The notes: generated from the sequence alone by a model not told the origin. Shown: positions 53,167-63,732, counted from the first letter of the stretch. The stretch: 64,000 nt of DNA from Saccharothrix algeriensis (GCF_016907655.1 NZ_JAFBCL010000001.1:992001-1056000), one strand, 5' to 3'. Made by a program: numbers and translations.

Positions 53167-53260
53167 ACAACCCCGGTCGAGGGAAACCGCTTGACCGATC
53201 GGGCGACATTCCGGGGACGCGCGTGACGGACGTTGCGTGCGCGCAACTATCATCGGCGGG

Positions 53261-53587
53261 GTGAGCGCAGACCAGAACACACCGTCGCCCCTGTGGACCT
53301 ACATCGAGACCAACCTGGAGAACCGCGGCCTCACCACCGGAGACCTGGCCCGCGCCACGGGCGTGCACCGCAGCCGCTTCACCGACTGGCGACGCGGCAA
53401 GTCCATCAGCATCGAGACCGCGCGGGCCATCGCGACCCTCTTCCAGGTGAGCCCGCTGGAGGTGCTGGTCGCCGCCGAGCTGATCACGGCCGAGGAGGCG
53501 CAGCTGCGGCACACCCGGCCGGACCCGGCGGCGCTGAGCGACGAGGAGCTGGTCGCGGAGCTGCGGCGGCGGCTCAAGCGCAAGTAG
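53261..53587 (+). CDS. XRE-type helix-turn-helix protein
   Basis: 108 aa from GTG 53261, seven bases after TATCAT (leaderless-type). HTH_3 domain at about 20-75: NRGLTTGDLARATGVHRSRFTDWRRGKSISIETARAIATLF. The C-terminus is a charged helix (SDEELVAELRRRLKRK). A small DNA-binding regulator, target unknown. Confidence 0.85.
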   Translation: MSADQNTPSPLWTYIETNLENRGLTTGDLARATGVHRSRFTDWRRGKSISIETARAIATLFQVSPLEVLVAAELITAEEAQLRHTRPDPAALSDEELVAELRRRLKRK

Positions 53588-53599
53588 GCCCGCGGGGCA

Positions 53600-53632
53600 G
53601 CCGGGCCCGCCCTCCGCGGGGGCGGGCCCGGC
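53600..53632. terminator. Bidirectional terminator hairpin
   Basis: A perfect 13-bp stem (53600-53612 with 53620-53632) and loop TCCGCGG, between the convergent HTH and SRPBCC genes. Confidence 0.75.
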
Positions 53633-53677
53633 CACCGCCGGCGAGCGCGCCGGCGGCCGGCTCCGACGGGAGCGCCC

Positions 53678-54145
53678 CTACCTGCCCCCGGCCTCGGCGG
53701 CGCGCTTGAGCCGGGCCAGCGTGGCCTCGATGTTCAGCCGGTTCTGCCGGCCGCGGTCCCGCACTCCGGTGGTCAGCGCGCTCACCGGGCGGAACCAGGC
53801 GGGTCGGCGGTCCCAGGTGCTCTCGGTGACGCGGCAGCCGTCGGCCGCGGGCTCGATGTCGTACTGCCAGCGCGACACCGGCACGCCCAGCGAGCGCACC
53901 TCGAAGGCGAACCGGTCGGGCCCCGCGTCGGTCACGGTGGCGACGGTGGACCAGGAGCGCCCCCCGCGCCGGTTCGCCCCCTTGAACCGCGCGCCGACCC
54001 GCGGCCCGCCGGCGGGGTCCAGCCACCTGCCGCCCGTGTACTCCGCGGCCAGGCTCCCCATCCCCGCCAGGTCGCTGATCAGCCCGTACACCCGTTCAGC
54101 GGGTGCGGCCACGTCGATGCTGCCACTCGCGTCCGGTGCGTCCAC
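53678..54145 (-). CDS. SRPBCC-fold (polyketide cyclase/START-like) protein
   Basis: 155 aa from GTG 54145; TAGATT ends seven bases before it (leaderless-type). It reads SGSIDVAAPAERVYGLISDLAGMGSLAAEYTGGRWLDP, VGARFKGANRRGGRSWSTVATVTDAGPDRFAFEV and CRVTESTWDRRPAWFRP, the usual order for small ligand-binding SRPBCC proteins. Divergent from the pca-type operon, 123 bp between starts. Confidence 0.88.
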   Translation of the reverse strand: MDAPDASGSIDVAAPAERVYGLISDLAGMGSLAAEYTGGRWLDPAGGPRVGARFKGANRRGGRSWSTVATVTDAGPDRFAFEVRSLGVPVSRWQYDIEPAADGCRVTESTWDRRPAWFRPVSALTTGVRDRGRQNRLNIEATLARLKRAAEAGGR

Positions 54146-54237
54146 CCCTCGCAATCTACTGATCGCGGTGACGCGGGGAACCCCGCGTTCCGGTTGACCG
54201 GCGCCGCAGGCGGTCGTATGTTCGTATGTAGAACTTC

Positions 54238-54254
54238 TGTTCGGGATGCGAACA
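54238..54254. promoter_or_regulatory. Candidate IclR-family operator
   Basis: TGTTCGGGATGCGAACA is a perfect 6-bp dyad with a 5-bp gap, 15 bp before the start of the CoA-transferase operon. A second, weaker dyad GTTC-N7-GAAC is at 54220-54234. Both fit IclR-family (PcaR/PobR-type) sites. Confidence 0.55.
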
Positions 54255-54268
54255 AGTGAGGATGTCCA

Positions 54269-55081
54269 GTGGCGGAGATCGCAACGTTGGCGGACGCGGT
54301 CGGCGAGCTGGTGGCCGACGGCGACGTGGTGGCCCTCGAGGGCTTCACCCACCTCATACCGACGGCGGCCGGGCACGAGATCATCCGGCAGGGCCGGCGC
54401 GACCTGACCCTGGTGCGGATGACGCCCGACATCGTCTACGACCAGCTCATCGGCGCCGGCTGCGCGCGCAAGCTGGTGTTCTCGTGGGGCGGCAACCCCG
54501 GTGTCGGCTCGCTGCACCGGTTCCGGGACGCGGTGCAGAACTCCTGGCCCGCGCCGCTGGAGATCGAGGAGCACAGCCACGCCGGGATGGCCAACCGGTA
54601 CGTCGCGGGCGCGTCCGGGCTGCCGTTCGCGGTGCTGCGCGGGTACGTCGGCACCGACCTGCCGTCCGTCACGGCCACGATCAAGCCGATCACCTGCCCG
54701 TTCACCGGCGAGCAGCTGACCGCCGTGCCGGCGCTGAACCCGGACGTCGCGATCGTCCACGCCCAGCGCGCCGACCGCGAGGGCAACGTCCAGCTGTGGG
54801 GCCTGCTCGGCGTGCAGAAGGAGGCCGTGCTCGCGGCGCGGCGCAGCCTCGTCACCGTCGAGGAGGTCGTCGACGAGCTGACCCCCGTCCCGGGGGCGGT
54901 CGTGCTGCCGACGTGGGCGGTCACGAAGGTCGCCGAGGTGCCCGGCGGGGCGCACCCCTCCTACGCGCAGGGGTACTCCGAGCGGGACAACGCCTACTAC
55001 GCGGCCTGGGACCCGATCAGCAGGGACCGCGAGGAGTTCGCGAACTGGCTGCGCCAGATCCGGGAAGGGGTGCCGGCATGA
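54269..55081 (+). CDS. pcaI: CoA-transferase subunit A (3-oxoadipate type)
   Basis: 270 aa from GTG 54269. DGDVVALEGFTHLIPTAAGHEIIRQGRRDLTLVRMTPD, KLVFSWGGNPGVGSLHRFRDAV and HSHAGMANRYVAGASGLPF are typical of actinobacterial class I CoA-transferase alpha subunits of the 3-oxoadipate/IpdA group. With subunit B it moves CoA from succinyl-CoA to the acid. First gene of a three-gene operon with overlapping ends. 3-oxoadipate is inferred from the thiolase and IclR neighbours. Confidence 0.85.
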   Translation: MAEIATLADAVGELVADGDVVALEGFTHLIPTAAGHEIIRQGRRDLTLVRMTPDIVYDQLIGAGCARKLVFSWGGNPGVGSLHRFRDAVQNSWPAPLEIEEHSHAGMANRYVAGASGLPFAVLRGYVGTDLPSVTATIKPITCPFTGEQLTAVPALNPDVAIVHAQRADREGNVQLWGLLGVQKEAVLAARRSLVTVEEVVDELTPVPGAVVLPTWAVTKVAEVPGGAHPSYAQGYSERDNAYYAAWDPISRDREEFANWLRQIREGVPA

Positions 55082-55826
55082 GCCACACGGCCGACGAGAT
55101 GATGGCAGTGGCCGCCGCCCGCGCGCTGTCGGGCCGGCAGCGGGTGTTCGTGGGCATCGGGCTGCCCTCCACCGCCGCCAACCTGGCCCGCCGCACCCAC
55201 GCGCCGGACCTGGTGCTGGTCTACGAGTCGGGCACGCTCGGGTCCAAGCCCGACCGGCTGCCCGCCTCCATCGGCGACGGCATCCTGGCCGAGACCGCCG
55301 ACGCGGTGATCAGCGTCCCCGAGGTGTTCAACTACTGGCTCCAGCCCGGCCGGATCGACGTGGGCTTCCTCGGCGCGGCCCAGCTCGACCGGTTCGGCAA
55401 CATCAACACCACGGTCATCGGCGGCGACTACCACCACCCGAAGGTGCGGCTGCCCGGGGCGGGCGGCGCGCCGGAGATCGCCGCCTCCTGCCGCGAGGTG
55501 TACGTCGTGGTGCGCCAGACCCGCCGCAGCTTCGTGGACCGGGTCGACTTCGTCACCTCGTTCGGGCACGGCACCGGCAAGGGCGACCGCGAGCGGCTGG
55601 GGCTGCGCGGCGCGGGCCCGACGCTGGTGATCACCGACCTCGGCGTGTTCCGGCCCGACCCGGCGACGGCGGAGCTGGTGCTCACCGACCTGCACGAGGG
55701 CGTGGCGCTGGACGACGTGCGCGCGGCCACCGGCTGGGACCTGAAGACCTCGGCCGACCTGGGCCGCACTCCCCCACCCACCGCCGAGGAGCTGGCCGCG
55801 CTGCGGGCGCTCAAGGAGGCATCGAA

Positions 55827-55830
<4 letters not shown>
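55078..55830 (+). CDS. pcaJ: CoA-transferase subunit B (3-oxoadipate type)
   Basis: 250 aa from ATG 55078 (ATGA overlap with subunit A). RVFVGIGLPSTAANLARRTHAPDLVLVYESGTLG contains the Glu of the E-S-G/E-N-G catalytic position; GFLGAAQLDRFGNINTTVIGGDYHHPKVRLPGAGGA follows, the conserved G-A-x-Q-D block. It provides the catalytic Glu of the transferase. Confidence 0.86.
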
Positions 55831-57002
<1,172 letters not shown>

Positions 57003-57180
57003 GGTCGGGGAAGTCGCGGCGCGGCCCAGCCGGACCGGACCGGGCCACGCCGGCCGGACTGGACCACACCGGACCGCACCGGGCTGGACCACGCTGCCGC
57101 AGACGGTCCCGGGCGGCCATCGCGGGGTGGCGGCACGACCGCCGTAGCCGCCACTACTGCCGGATAGGGTGGGCGACACC

Positions 57181-57993
57181 ATGGTGGAGCAGGACGAGTC
57201 GAACGGGCGCGGCGCGCACTACGTGCAGTCGTTGGAGCGCGGCCTGGCGGTGATCCGCGCGTTCACCGCCGCCACGCCCGCGTTGACGCTGACGGACGTG
57301 GCCAAGTCCACCGGGCTCACGCGGGCGGCTGCGCGGCGGTTCCTGCTCACCTTGGCGGACCTGGGTTACGTGCGCACGGACGGCAAGCACTTCTCGCTGA
57401 CCGCCCGGGTGCTGGAACTCGGTTACGCGTTCCTGTCCGGCACGTCCCTGCCCGATGTCGCCCAGCCGCACCTGGAACGGCTGTCCGGCGCGGTCCGCGA
57501 GTCGACCTCCGCTTCGGTGCTCGACGGCCCGGACGTGGTGTACGTGGCCCGGTTCGCGGTGTCGCGGATCATGGCTGTGTCGATCACCGTCGGCACGCGG
57601 TTCCCGGCCTACGCGACGTCCATGGGCCACGTGCTGCTCGCGGGCCTGCCGGCCGCCGAGCTGGACGGGTACCTGGACGGCGTGCGGCTGGAGCCGTTGA
57701 CCCCGCACACCATCACGTCGCCGGAACGGCTGCGCGCCGAGCTGGACGGGGTCCGCGCCCAGGGCTGGGCGGTCGTGGACCAGGAGCTGGAGGAAGGTCT
57801 GCGCTCGGTAGCCGCTCCCGTCCGGGACCGCTCGGGGCGGGTGGTGGCCGCCGTCAACGTCTCCACGCACGCCAGCCGCACACCGCTGGACCGGATCGAG
57901 CGCGAGATCCTGCCGCCGCTGCTGGCCGCCTGCGACGGGATCGAGAAGGACCTGGCCGCCGACCCTCGCCCGAACGCCGGCCGGCTCCGATAA
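57181..57993 (+). CDS. IclR-family regulator (PcaR-like)
   Basis: 270 aa from ATG 57181, ten bases after TAGGGT; an in-frame GTG at 57169 is a less likely start because it lies inside that box. Winged HTH SLERGLAVIRAFTAATPALTLTDVAKSTGLTRAAARRFLLTLADLGYV; effector domain VGTRFPAYATSMGHVLLAGLP and AAPVRDRSGRVVAAVNVSTHA. Position and family suggest that it controls the pcaIJF-type operon in response to 3-oxoadipate or a similar acid. Confidence 0.9.
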   Translation: MVEQDESNGRGAHYVQSLERGLAVIRAFTAATPALTLTDVAKSTGLTRAAARRFLLTLADLGYVRTDGKHFSLTARVLELGYAFLSGTSLPDVAQPHLERLSGAVRESTSASVLDGPDVVYVARFAVSRIMAVSITVGTRFPAYATSMGHVLLAGLPAAELDGYLDGVRLEPLTPHTITSPERLRAELDGVRAQGWAVVDQELEEGLRSVAAPVRDRSGRVVAAVNVSTHASRTPLDRIEREILPPLLAACDGIEKDLAADPRPNAGRLR

Positions 57994-58222
57994 CGCCCCG
58001 CACCCCTACCGGCGGCGCCCCCTGCCCCGTACCGGCCCGCCTCCCGGCGCGCGCCGACGATCACGGCCCTGCCGACCCGCGATGTGAGCACCGAACCGCA
58101 GCAGGAACCGTGCAGCACGCACAACGCGCCGCCGTGGACGCCCACCGCGTCCTCGTGGGAACCCTGCAGCGGGTCGCCGGGACCGCCCGTTGCGGGGCCG
58201 GCCGCCGGCGCCCGAGCCGGCT

Positions 58223-60769
58223 TCAGCGCGCGCCGAGCCGGCGGGCGGGCCGCCGCGCCAGCATCCGCGCCAGGCGCACGCCCTGCCGGACGCCCAGGCC
58301 CGGCAGGTAGGCCCGCCCCACCGCGTTCGCGATCCGGGGCAGCGCCGCCGGGTCCGGGTAGGCCATGAACATCGGCTTGTACAGGGGCTGGAACTTCGCC
58401 TTGAAGGCGAACAGCGAGCGGAAGCCGTAGACCGGTTCCAGCACCTGCCCCGTGAAGTCCAGCAGGCGCTGCAACCGGCAGGGCCGCACGCCCCGGTCGA
58501 GCCGCGCCAGCGGCGCGCCGGACAGGCTGAGGAACCCCGCGCCCTCCTCCTTCAGCGTCATCGCCGCCGACGCGATGAGGAACTCCATCGACCCGGTGAA
58601 GGCGTTGCCCCGCCGCCGCATGAAGTCCAGCGTCCACCCCGCGACCCGACCGTCCACGTACACCGGCAGCCAGCTCGTCACCCCGTGCACGGTCCGGTCG
58701 GCGTCCACGGCGATCAGGCACCGCACGCCCTCGCCGGACAGCTCCGCCAGCCCGCCGAGCGTGAAGCCCATCTCGGGCAGCCCCTTGTCCGCCACCCACT
58801 CCGCCGAGATGGAGCGGATCTGGTCGGTCAGCGCGGGCGGCGCGTCCGGGTAGTGCCACCACTCGGCCGTGATCCCCTGCTTGGCCGCCTTGTTCAGCGC
58901 GGTGCGCACGTCCTGCCACTTCTTGCCGGTGAACCGCAAGTCCTCCAACGGGATCACGGTGTCCTCGGCGACCTGCACCGCGTGCCACCCCAGCGGGGCG
59001 ACCTCGTCCCGCAGCTCCTCGCTGATGCTGTAGAGGCACGGCGTCCAGCCCTTGTGCGCGCAGAACTCGGAGAACCCGCGCACCGCGTCCCGACACGCCT
59101 CGGGCGGGCCGATCGGGTCGCCGACGGTCAGCGCGATCGTCGCCACGACCCGGTAGGCGACCACGGCCCGACCGTCGGGCGTGAACCAGTACCGGTTGCC
59201 GCGCCAGGTCGTCATGTAGGACAGCGAAGTCCCGCCGTGGCGCACCACCAGCTCACGGGCCCGAGCGGCGGCGCCCGCGTCCTCCACGACGCCGGCGCTC
59301 CACGTGGCCCGCAGCAGCGCGTACAGCACCAGCGACCAGAACGCCACACCCGTGTACTGGAACAGTACCGCGGCGATGAGGTCGTCCGGCCGGTACGGCA
59401 TGGACACCAGCCCCAGGTAGCCCGGCGGCAGGAAGCGCGCGGGCAGGTCCGCCACGAGGTCGGCGAAACCGGGCTGCGGCACGAATTCCGAGCGCACCAG
59501 CATCCCGCCGAGCACGTACACCGCGCCGAGCCCGACGAACCCGCCCGCGGCCATCCCCCAGAACCGGCGCACGGGTGTCGCCAGCGGGAAGTGCCGCCGC
59601 GTGGCCAGCAGCACGACCACCATCCCGAGCGGCAGCAGGACCGGGACGCAGTACTCCGCCAGCACCACCGGTGACACCGAAGTGCCCGCCAGCAGCAGGG
59701 ATTCCCGGACGTACCAACCGATCAGCCCCGCCATGCCCGCGTTGAGCACCAGCGCCGCCCACCACGCGAACCGCCGACCGCGCCGCAACCCCTCGGCCAG
59801 CACGAGCAGCAGCAGCGCGGGCATGACCGACATCAGCAGGGCGGGCACGCGGTCGTACGCGGCCTGGGCCTCCACCGTGCGGCACAGGTCCACTAGGACG
59901 GGGTCCGCGCAGTAGGACGCGACGGTCTCCGCGTCCGGCTGCGGCACCGCGAGGACGTCGGCGAACCACGAGAGCGGTCCATCCGCATGAGACGACAGCA
60001 GCACCACCACGGGGCCCAAGGCGGACGCGGCGATCAGCAGCGCGACGAGCACCCGCGTTTCCTCACGCGAAGGCGGCGCCGGCGCGGGACGCCCGCGCAC
60101 CGCCAACGCGCCCACCAGCAACCCGACCGCACCGCCGCACAGCCGGAGCACGTCCTCCAGGTGCCCCGAGTACAGCGCCGGCACCAGCAGCCCGAGCACG
60201 ACGAGCAGCCGGACACGTCGACGCCACAACGGTGACAGCCGGAAGCTCGACGCGAGCGCGAGCCCCGCCGCACCCGGCGACGGACCGACCGCGAGGTCGT
60301 GGTTCAGGTGGGACAGCCAGCTCCACGCCTCGCCCGCCCGGACCAGGCCCACCCCGGCCGACACCCCGAGCACGTGCGTCACGCCGACGAGGCCCAGCGC
60401 GCGGACCGTGCCGAACTCGCGTTCCGCGACGGGTCCGAACAGCAGCAGCAACACCGTCGTGGCGAGGTAGCCCGTGAGGTCGGCGCACCACAGCGCCGAG
60501 GTCGCCACCGTCCACAGCGGCGAGGACACCCCGGTCCCGACGGTGTCGAGCAGCCCGTCGGGCGGCCCCGACCACAGGCTGCCGGTGGCCGCGCCGAGCA
60601 CCCACAGCGCCACCACCGCGCCGACGGTGCCGGGGGCGCGGCGGATCACCGCGCCGAACCGGTCCGCGGCGCGGGTCACGGCGGGCCGCACGGCCCCGAC
60701 CACGACACGCCCCCGCCGCGCCCACCGGGCGACCCGGCCCGGCGCACGTCCATCCCCGCCCGTTGACAC
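58223..60769 (-). CDS. MprF-like DUF2156 aminoacyl-lipid synthase with rhomboid-like N-terminus
   Basis: 848 aa from GTG 60769, behind AAGG (a GTG at 60814 would add 15 residues). The N-terminal ~240 residues resemble a rhomboid fold (FGPVAEREFGTVRALGLVGVTHVLGV and GPSPGAAGLALASSF) but without a clear GxSG/His catalytic pair. Several more TM helices lead to the cytosolic DUF2156 domain at about 530-820 (GGTSLSYMTTWRGNRYWFTPDGRAVVAYRV, FTGKKWQDVRTALNKAAKQGI, GWTLDFMRRRGNAFTGSMEFLIASAAM). DUF2156 proteins transfer an amino acid from tRNA to membrane lipid. Confidence 0.85.
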   Translation of the reverse strand: MSTGGDGRAPGRVARWARRGRVVVGAVRPAVTRAADRFGAVIRRAPGTVGAVVALWVLGAATGSLWSGPPDGLLDTVGTGVSSPLWTVATSALWCADLTGYLATTVLLLLFGPVAEREFGTVRALGLVGVTHVLGVSAGVGLVRAGEAWSWLSHLNHDLAVGPSPGAAGLALASSFRLSPLWRRRVRLLVVLGLLVPALYSGHLEDVLRLCGGAVGLLVGALAVRGRPAPAPPSREETRVLVALLIAASALGPVVVLLSSHADGPLSWFADVLAVPQPDAETVASYCADPVLVDLCRTVEAQAAYDRVPALLMSVMPALLLLVLAEGLRRGRRFAWWAALVLNAGMAGLIGWYVRESLLLAGTSVSPVVLAEYCVPVLLPLGMVVVLLATRRHFPLATPVRRFWGMAAGGFVGLGAVYVLGGMLVRSEFVPQPGFADLVADLPARFLPPGYLGLVSMPYRPDDLIAAVLFQYTGVAFWSLVLYALLRATWSAGVVEDAGAAARARELVVRHGGTSLSYMTTWRGNRYWFTPDGRAVVAYRVVATIALTVGDPIGPPEACRDAVRGFSEFCAHKGWTPCLYSISEELRDEVAPLGWHAVQVAEDTVIPLEDLRFTGKKWQDVRTALNKAAKQGITAEWWHYPDAPPALTDQIRSISAEWVADKGLPEMGFTLGGLAELSGEGVRCLIAVDADRTVHGVTSWLPVYVDGRVAGWTLDFMRRRGNAFTGSMEFLIASAAMTLKEEGAGFLSLSGAPLARLDRGVRPCRLQRLLDFTGQVLEPVYGFRSLFAFKAKFQPLYKPMFMAYPDPAALPRIANAVGRAYLPGLGVRQGVRLARMLARRPARRLGAR

Positions 60770-60802
60770 GCCTCGAACACCTTCCTGCCCACGTCGCGTT
60801 AG

Positions 60803-60867
60803 CACGGGTCGCACCGACCCGTGACGACGACGCGGCCGTGACCGGCGACCCGGTGGTCGCCGGTCAC
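60803..60867. terminator. Two tandem hairpins
   Basis: Hairpin 1: CACGGGTCG/CGACCCGTG, 9-bp stem with loop CAC (60803-60823). Hairpin 2: GTGACCGGCGAC and complement, 12-bp stem with 6-base loop (60838-60867). They lie between the lipase-like and MprF-like genes on the same strand; terminator or 5' regulatory structure of the latter. The rest of this 294-bp gap shows nothing. Confidence 0.5.
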
Positions 60868-61063
60868 GGGCCCGTCGAGCAACGAGGTGTCGAGCGGGTT
60901 GGTCATCGGTTCCCCGTCACATCAGTGCGATGCGACCAGTCCACCCCTTGACCGCGTGCCACCACATCGGACCAACGGCTCGTCCTCGTCCGCCCCTGGT
61001 GTGAAGGACCGTCAGCCCGGAGGCGGACGGGGGTGTCAGCCGTTGGTCACCACGACCCCGAGG

Positions 61064-62233
61064 TCACCGGCGCAGGGCCCGGTCGAAGAACGACCCGACG
61101 AGCCCCCTGACCAGCGGCACGGACCGCGCCGGCCCGATCGCCCCGACCAGCCGCACCCGGTCCTCCCGGGTCATCAGCCCCGCGGCCTGGAACTGCGGCG
61201 CCATCGCGGCGAAGTCGGTGAACACCCAGTGCGTCGCGTCGGCCACCTCGCGGTGGGTGGTGGGCCCGCCGTGGGCGAGCATCGCGGCCCACGAGCTGTC
61301 GTACCGCGCGTCGCGGTAGCCGTCGGTGCCCAGCAGGAGCAGCGGCCGGTCCACGCCGTGCCGCGCGACGGGCAGCAGCTCACCGGGCTGCCCGGGTTGC
61401 CCGGTGCCGTGGTCGAGGTAGCCCTCCAGGTTCACCGCCGCGTCGACGCGGCGGTCCTCGTACATCAGCTCGGCCGCCGTCGTGCCGCCCGCCGAGTGCC
61501 CGTACGCGCCGACCCGCCGCAGGTCCAGCGCCCGCCCGAGGTGGCGGGGCAGCGCGCGCCCGGTCACGTCGGGGTTCCCCCCGCCGGCCAGCACCGCCAA
61601 CCGGTCGAGCACGAACTTCGCGTCGGCCAGCCGGGTGTCGATCATGGCCCGGAAGACGGCCGGGTCGACGCGCGGGTCCGCGGGCAGGGCGATGGTGCGC
61701 ACCCGGCCGTCGGGGAACTCGACCTCGCTGGTCTCGCCGGGGTGGTCGAACGACACCACCACGTAGCCGCGGCTCGCCAGGTCCTCGGCCAGGGTGGTGT
61801 TCAGCGTGCGCGGGTCGGCCGCGCCGGGGCTGTAGAGCAGCACCGGGCGGCGGACCGGCGACGCGGGCGCGCCCACGTGCGAGTGCGTCCTGGTCGCCGC
61901 CCAGTCCACACCGGACTTCGGCAGCTCCGGGTGCGCGTGGTGGACGTCGATCTGCGCGAACTTCTCCGCCGCGCCCGGCGTCATCTGCGGTGCGACCGGG
62001 TACCCGCGCACGTCGCGAGCCGGGTAGAACACCGTGGCCACCAGCTCGCGCGGCGCCCCGGCGGCATCCGGCCACGGGTCCGGCCGGTCGTGGTCGACCA
62101 GGTGCAGGGTGGTGACGCCGACCCGGTGCGGTCCGGTCGGCGCGGGCAGCCGGACGGTGTCGGCGGCCTGCGCGACACCTCCCCCGGCGATCAGCAGCGC
62201 TGCCGCCGCAGCGGCGGTCGTGCGCAGCATCAT
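61064..62233 (-). CDS. Secreted alpha/beta hydrolase (lipase / PAF-acetylhydrolase-like)
   Basis: 389 aa from ATG 62233. Signal peptide MMLRTTAAAAAALLIAGGGV ending near AQAAD. RPVLLYSPGAADPRTLNTTLAEDLASRGYVVVSFDHPGETSEVEFPDG, then the nucleophile elbow GAYGHSAGGTTAAELMY and THWVFTDF with a possible catalytic His. The layout is that of platelet-activating-factor acetylhydrolase-like esterases. Follows the MerR-type gene by 85 bp on the same strand. Confidence 0.88.
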   Translation of the reverse strand: MMLRTTAAAAAALLIAGGGVAQAADTVRLPAPTGPHRVGVTTLHLVDHDRPDPWPDAAGAPRELVATVFYPARDVRGYPVAPQMTPGAAEKFAQIDVHHAHPELPKSGVDWAATRTHSHVGAPASPVRRPVLLYSPGAADPRTLNTTLAEDLASRGYVVVSFDHPGETSEVEFPDGRVRTIALPADPRVDPAVFRAMIDTRLADAKFVLDRLAVLAGGGNPDVTGRALPRHLGRALDLRRVGAYGHSAGGTTAAELMYEDRRVDAAVNLEGYLDHGTGQPGQPGELLPVARHGVDRPLLLLGTDGYRDARYDSSWAAMLAHGGPTTHREVADATHWVFTDFAAMAPQFQAAGLMTREDRVRLVGAIGPARSVPLVRGLVGSFFDRALRR

Positions 62234-62318
62234 GGGATCCCCCTTCGGTTCTCGGGCGATGTCGCCCGGGTCGTGCGGTCGGGTGCCCGGCGCACCCCCC
62301 AGATCCGCCGGGCACCGG

Positions 62319-63086
62319 TCAGCGCGCGGCCGAGTGCACCCGGCTCACGTAGTCCCACAGGCCGTCGTCCAGGTCGGACAGCGGCTGGTCGGGCAGCACC
62401 TCGCGGAGCAGGCCGTGCCCGTGCTGCCGGAAGAACGCGCTCATCGAGCGGAGGATGCCCGGGTCGCTGCCCGCGAAGTCGCGCCCGATGCGGGCCAACC
62501 GCCGCCCCAGCTCCCGCACCTCCGGGTCGTCGACCGGGGTGTTCGCGCGGTGGTGCGCGATGATCCCGGCGAGCACCCTGGGCCACTCCGCGTCCAGCTC
62601 CCTGCGCCCGGTCTCACCGAGCCGGTCGGCCAGCTCCGCCAGCGCTTCCCGCTGCTCGTCGTTCAGGTGCTCGTCGAAGATGCCGGTGCAGCCCAGGACG
62701 GACAGCAGCGCGGCGGGGTCCTGCCGGGGCGGCCCGTCGAGCTGGTCCAGCAGCCCCTTGGTCTGCCGGCGCAGCGCTTCCAGTCGCCACATCCGGTCGT
62801 CCAGCTCTTCCAGGTGGCTCGTGAGCACCTCGCGCAGCGGGCCGTGGGACGGGTCGGCCAGCACTTGGCCGACCTCCTCCAACGACATGCCGAGCCGCCG
62901 CAGGAGGAGGACCCGGTAGAGCCGCCGGAGGTCCGACTCGGTGTAGCGGCGATGCCCGGACGGCGTCCGCTCACTGGGGCGCAGCAGGCCGAGCTCGTCG
63001 TAGTGGTGCAGGGTCCGCACGGTCAGCCCGGTCACCTTCGCCAGCGCTCCGACGCTCCAGCGCCGCTGCTCCACGTGCTCGGTCAC
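62319..63086 (-). CDS. MerR-family regulator with TipAS-like C-terminus
   Basis: 255 aa from GTG 63086. MerR HTH WSVGALAKVTGLTVRTLHHYDELGLLRPSERTPSGHRRYTESDLRRLYRV, coiled coil LEELDDRMWRLEALRRQTKGLL, then a helical TipAS-like domain (LNDEQREALAELADRLGETGRRELDAEWPRVLAGIIAHHRANTPVDDPEVRELGRRL). TipAS domains bind thiopeptides or other drugs. It has its own MerR-type promoter with a 19-bp spacer and is probably autoregulated. Confidence 0.93.
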   Translation of the reverse strand: MTEHVEQRRWSVGALAKVTGLTVRTLHHYDELGLLRPSERTPSGHRRYTESDLRRLYRVLLLRRLGMSLEEVGQVLADPSHGPLREVLTSHLEELDDRMWRLEALRRQTKGLLDQLDGPPRQDPAALLSVLGCTGIFDEHLNDEQREALAELADRLGETGRRELDAEWPRVLAGIIAHHRANTPVDDPEVRELGRRLARIGRDFAGSDPGILRSMSAFFRQHGHGLLREVLPDQPLSDLDDGLWDYVSRVHSAAR

Positions 63087-63093
63087 GCAGACG

Positions 63094-63124
63094 ACTGTAA
63101 AACCTCACGGGACGTCAGGTTCAA
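63094..63124 (-). promoter_or_regulatory. MerR-type promoter with 19-bp spacer and operator dyad
   Basis: On the minus strand: TTGAAC (63124-63119), a 19-bp spacer containing the near-perfect dyad AACCTGACG-TCC-CGTGAGGTT, then TACAGT (63099-63094), followed by seven bases and the GTG start. The long spacer and central dyad are the hallmark of MerR-controlled promoters. Confidence 0.8.
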
Positions 63125-63160
63125 GGGCGAATCCCGGGCAGCGGCCCCTTCAGCCCCAGC

Positions 63161-63273
63161 AGGCCGCGCTCCACGCGACGGCGCTTCAGCTCTCGCCTCA
63201 AGCCGCGCTCCGCGCGGCGGCGCTTCGCTCTCGCCGCAAGCCGCGCCCCGCGCGGCGGCGCTTCAGCGCAGCC
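63161..63273 (+). repeat. 36-bp-type tandem units at the end of repeat element copy 3
   Basis: Three units (40, 38 and 35 bp; starts 63161, 63201, 63239), related to those at 25819-25960, with CGCGCGGCGGCGCTTC in common. The last joins the palindromic element. Confidence 0.8.
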
Positions 63274-63732
63274 GTGTGCCTCGTGTTCTCCCCGTACGGC
63301 CTGGGCGCAGCCCGATCATCTTTGTCGGGGGGTGTCAAGCACGCCCTTCGCTTGACACCCCCCGACAAAGATGATTGCCTCCGGCAGGCCGTACGGGGAG
63401 AACACGACGCACTTCCCTCCTCCTTGGGGGCCTCCCGGCCGCTCTTCATACTTGGGTCCCGCACGGATCCGGGTGAGATTTGGGGCCGTACCGCCCGAAG
63501 CTGAAAAGAAAAAGAGTCCTCGCCGGACAGGCAGGCCGCCAAGGAGAAGGAAAAGAAACAGCGGTCGTGTTCCCCCCGCATGACCTGTCTAAAGACAACC
63601 ATGCTTTTCTGGGGGGTGCAAGCGAAAAGCGTGCTTGCACCCCCCAGAAAAGCATGGTAGCCCTCCGGGCAGGCCATACGGGGAGAACACGAGAGCACCG
63701 GACTGCACGGGGCGTGCCGAGGGCCAAGAGCC
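63274..63732 (+). repeat. Nested-palindrome element, copy 3 (modules A then B)
   Basis: Same orientation as copy 1. Module A (63281-63407): outer arms 63281-63303/63385-63407 (perfect), 26-bp hairpin 63315-63340/63350-63375, with a CATCTTTGTCGGGGGG-type stem. Module B (63565-63692): outer arms 63565-63587/63670-63692, 25-bp hairpin 63599-63623/63633-63657; left mini-hairpin TGTCT-AA-AGACA. The spacer is 157 bp, most diverged in its middle. Lies between the unfinished gene at 63788 and the MerR-type gene, both on the minus strand. Confidence 0.95.
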
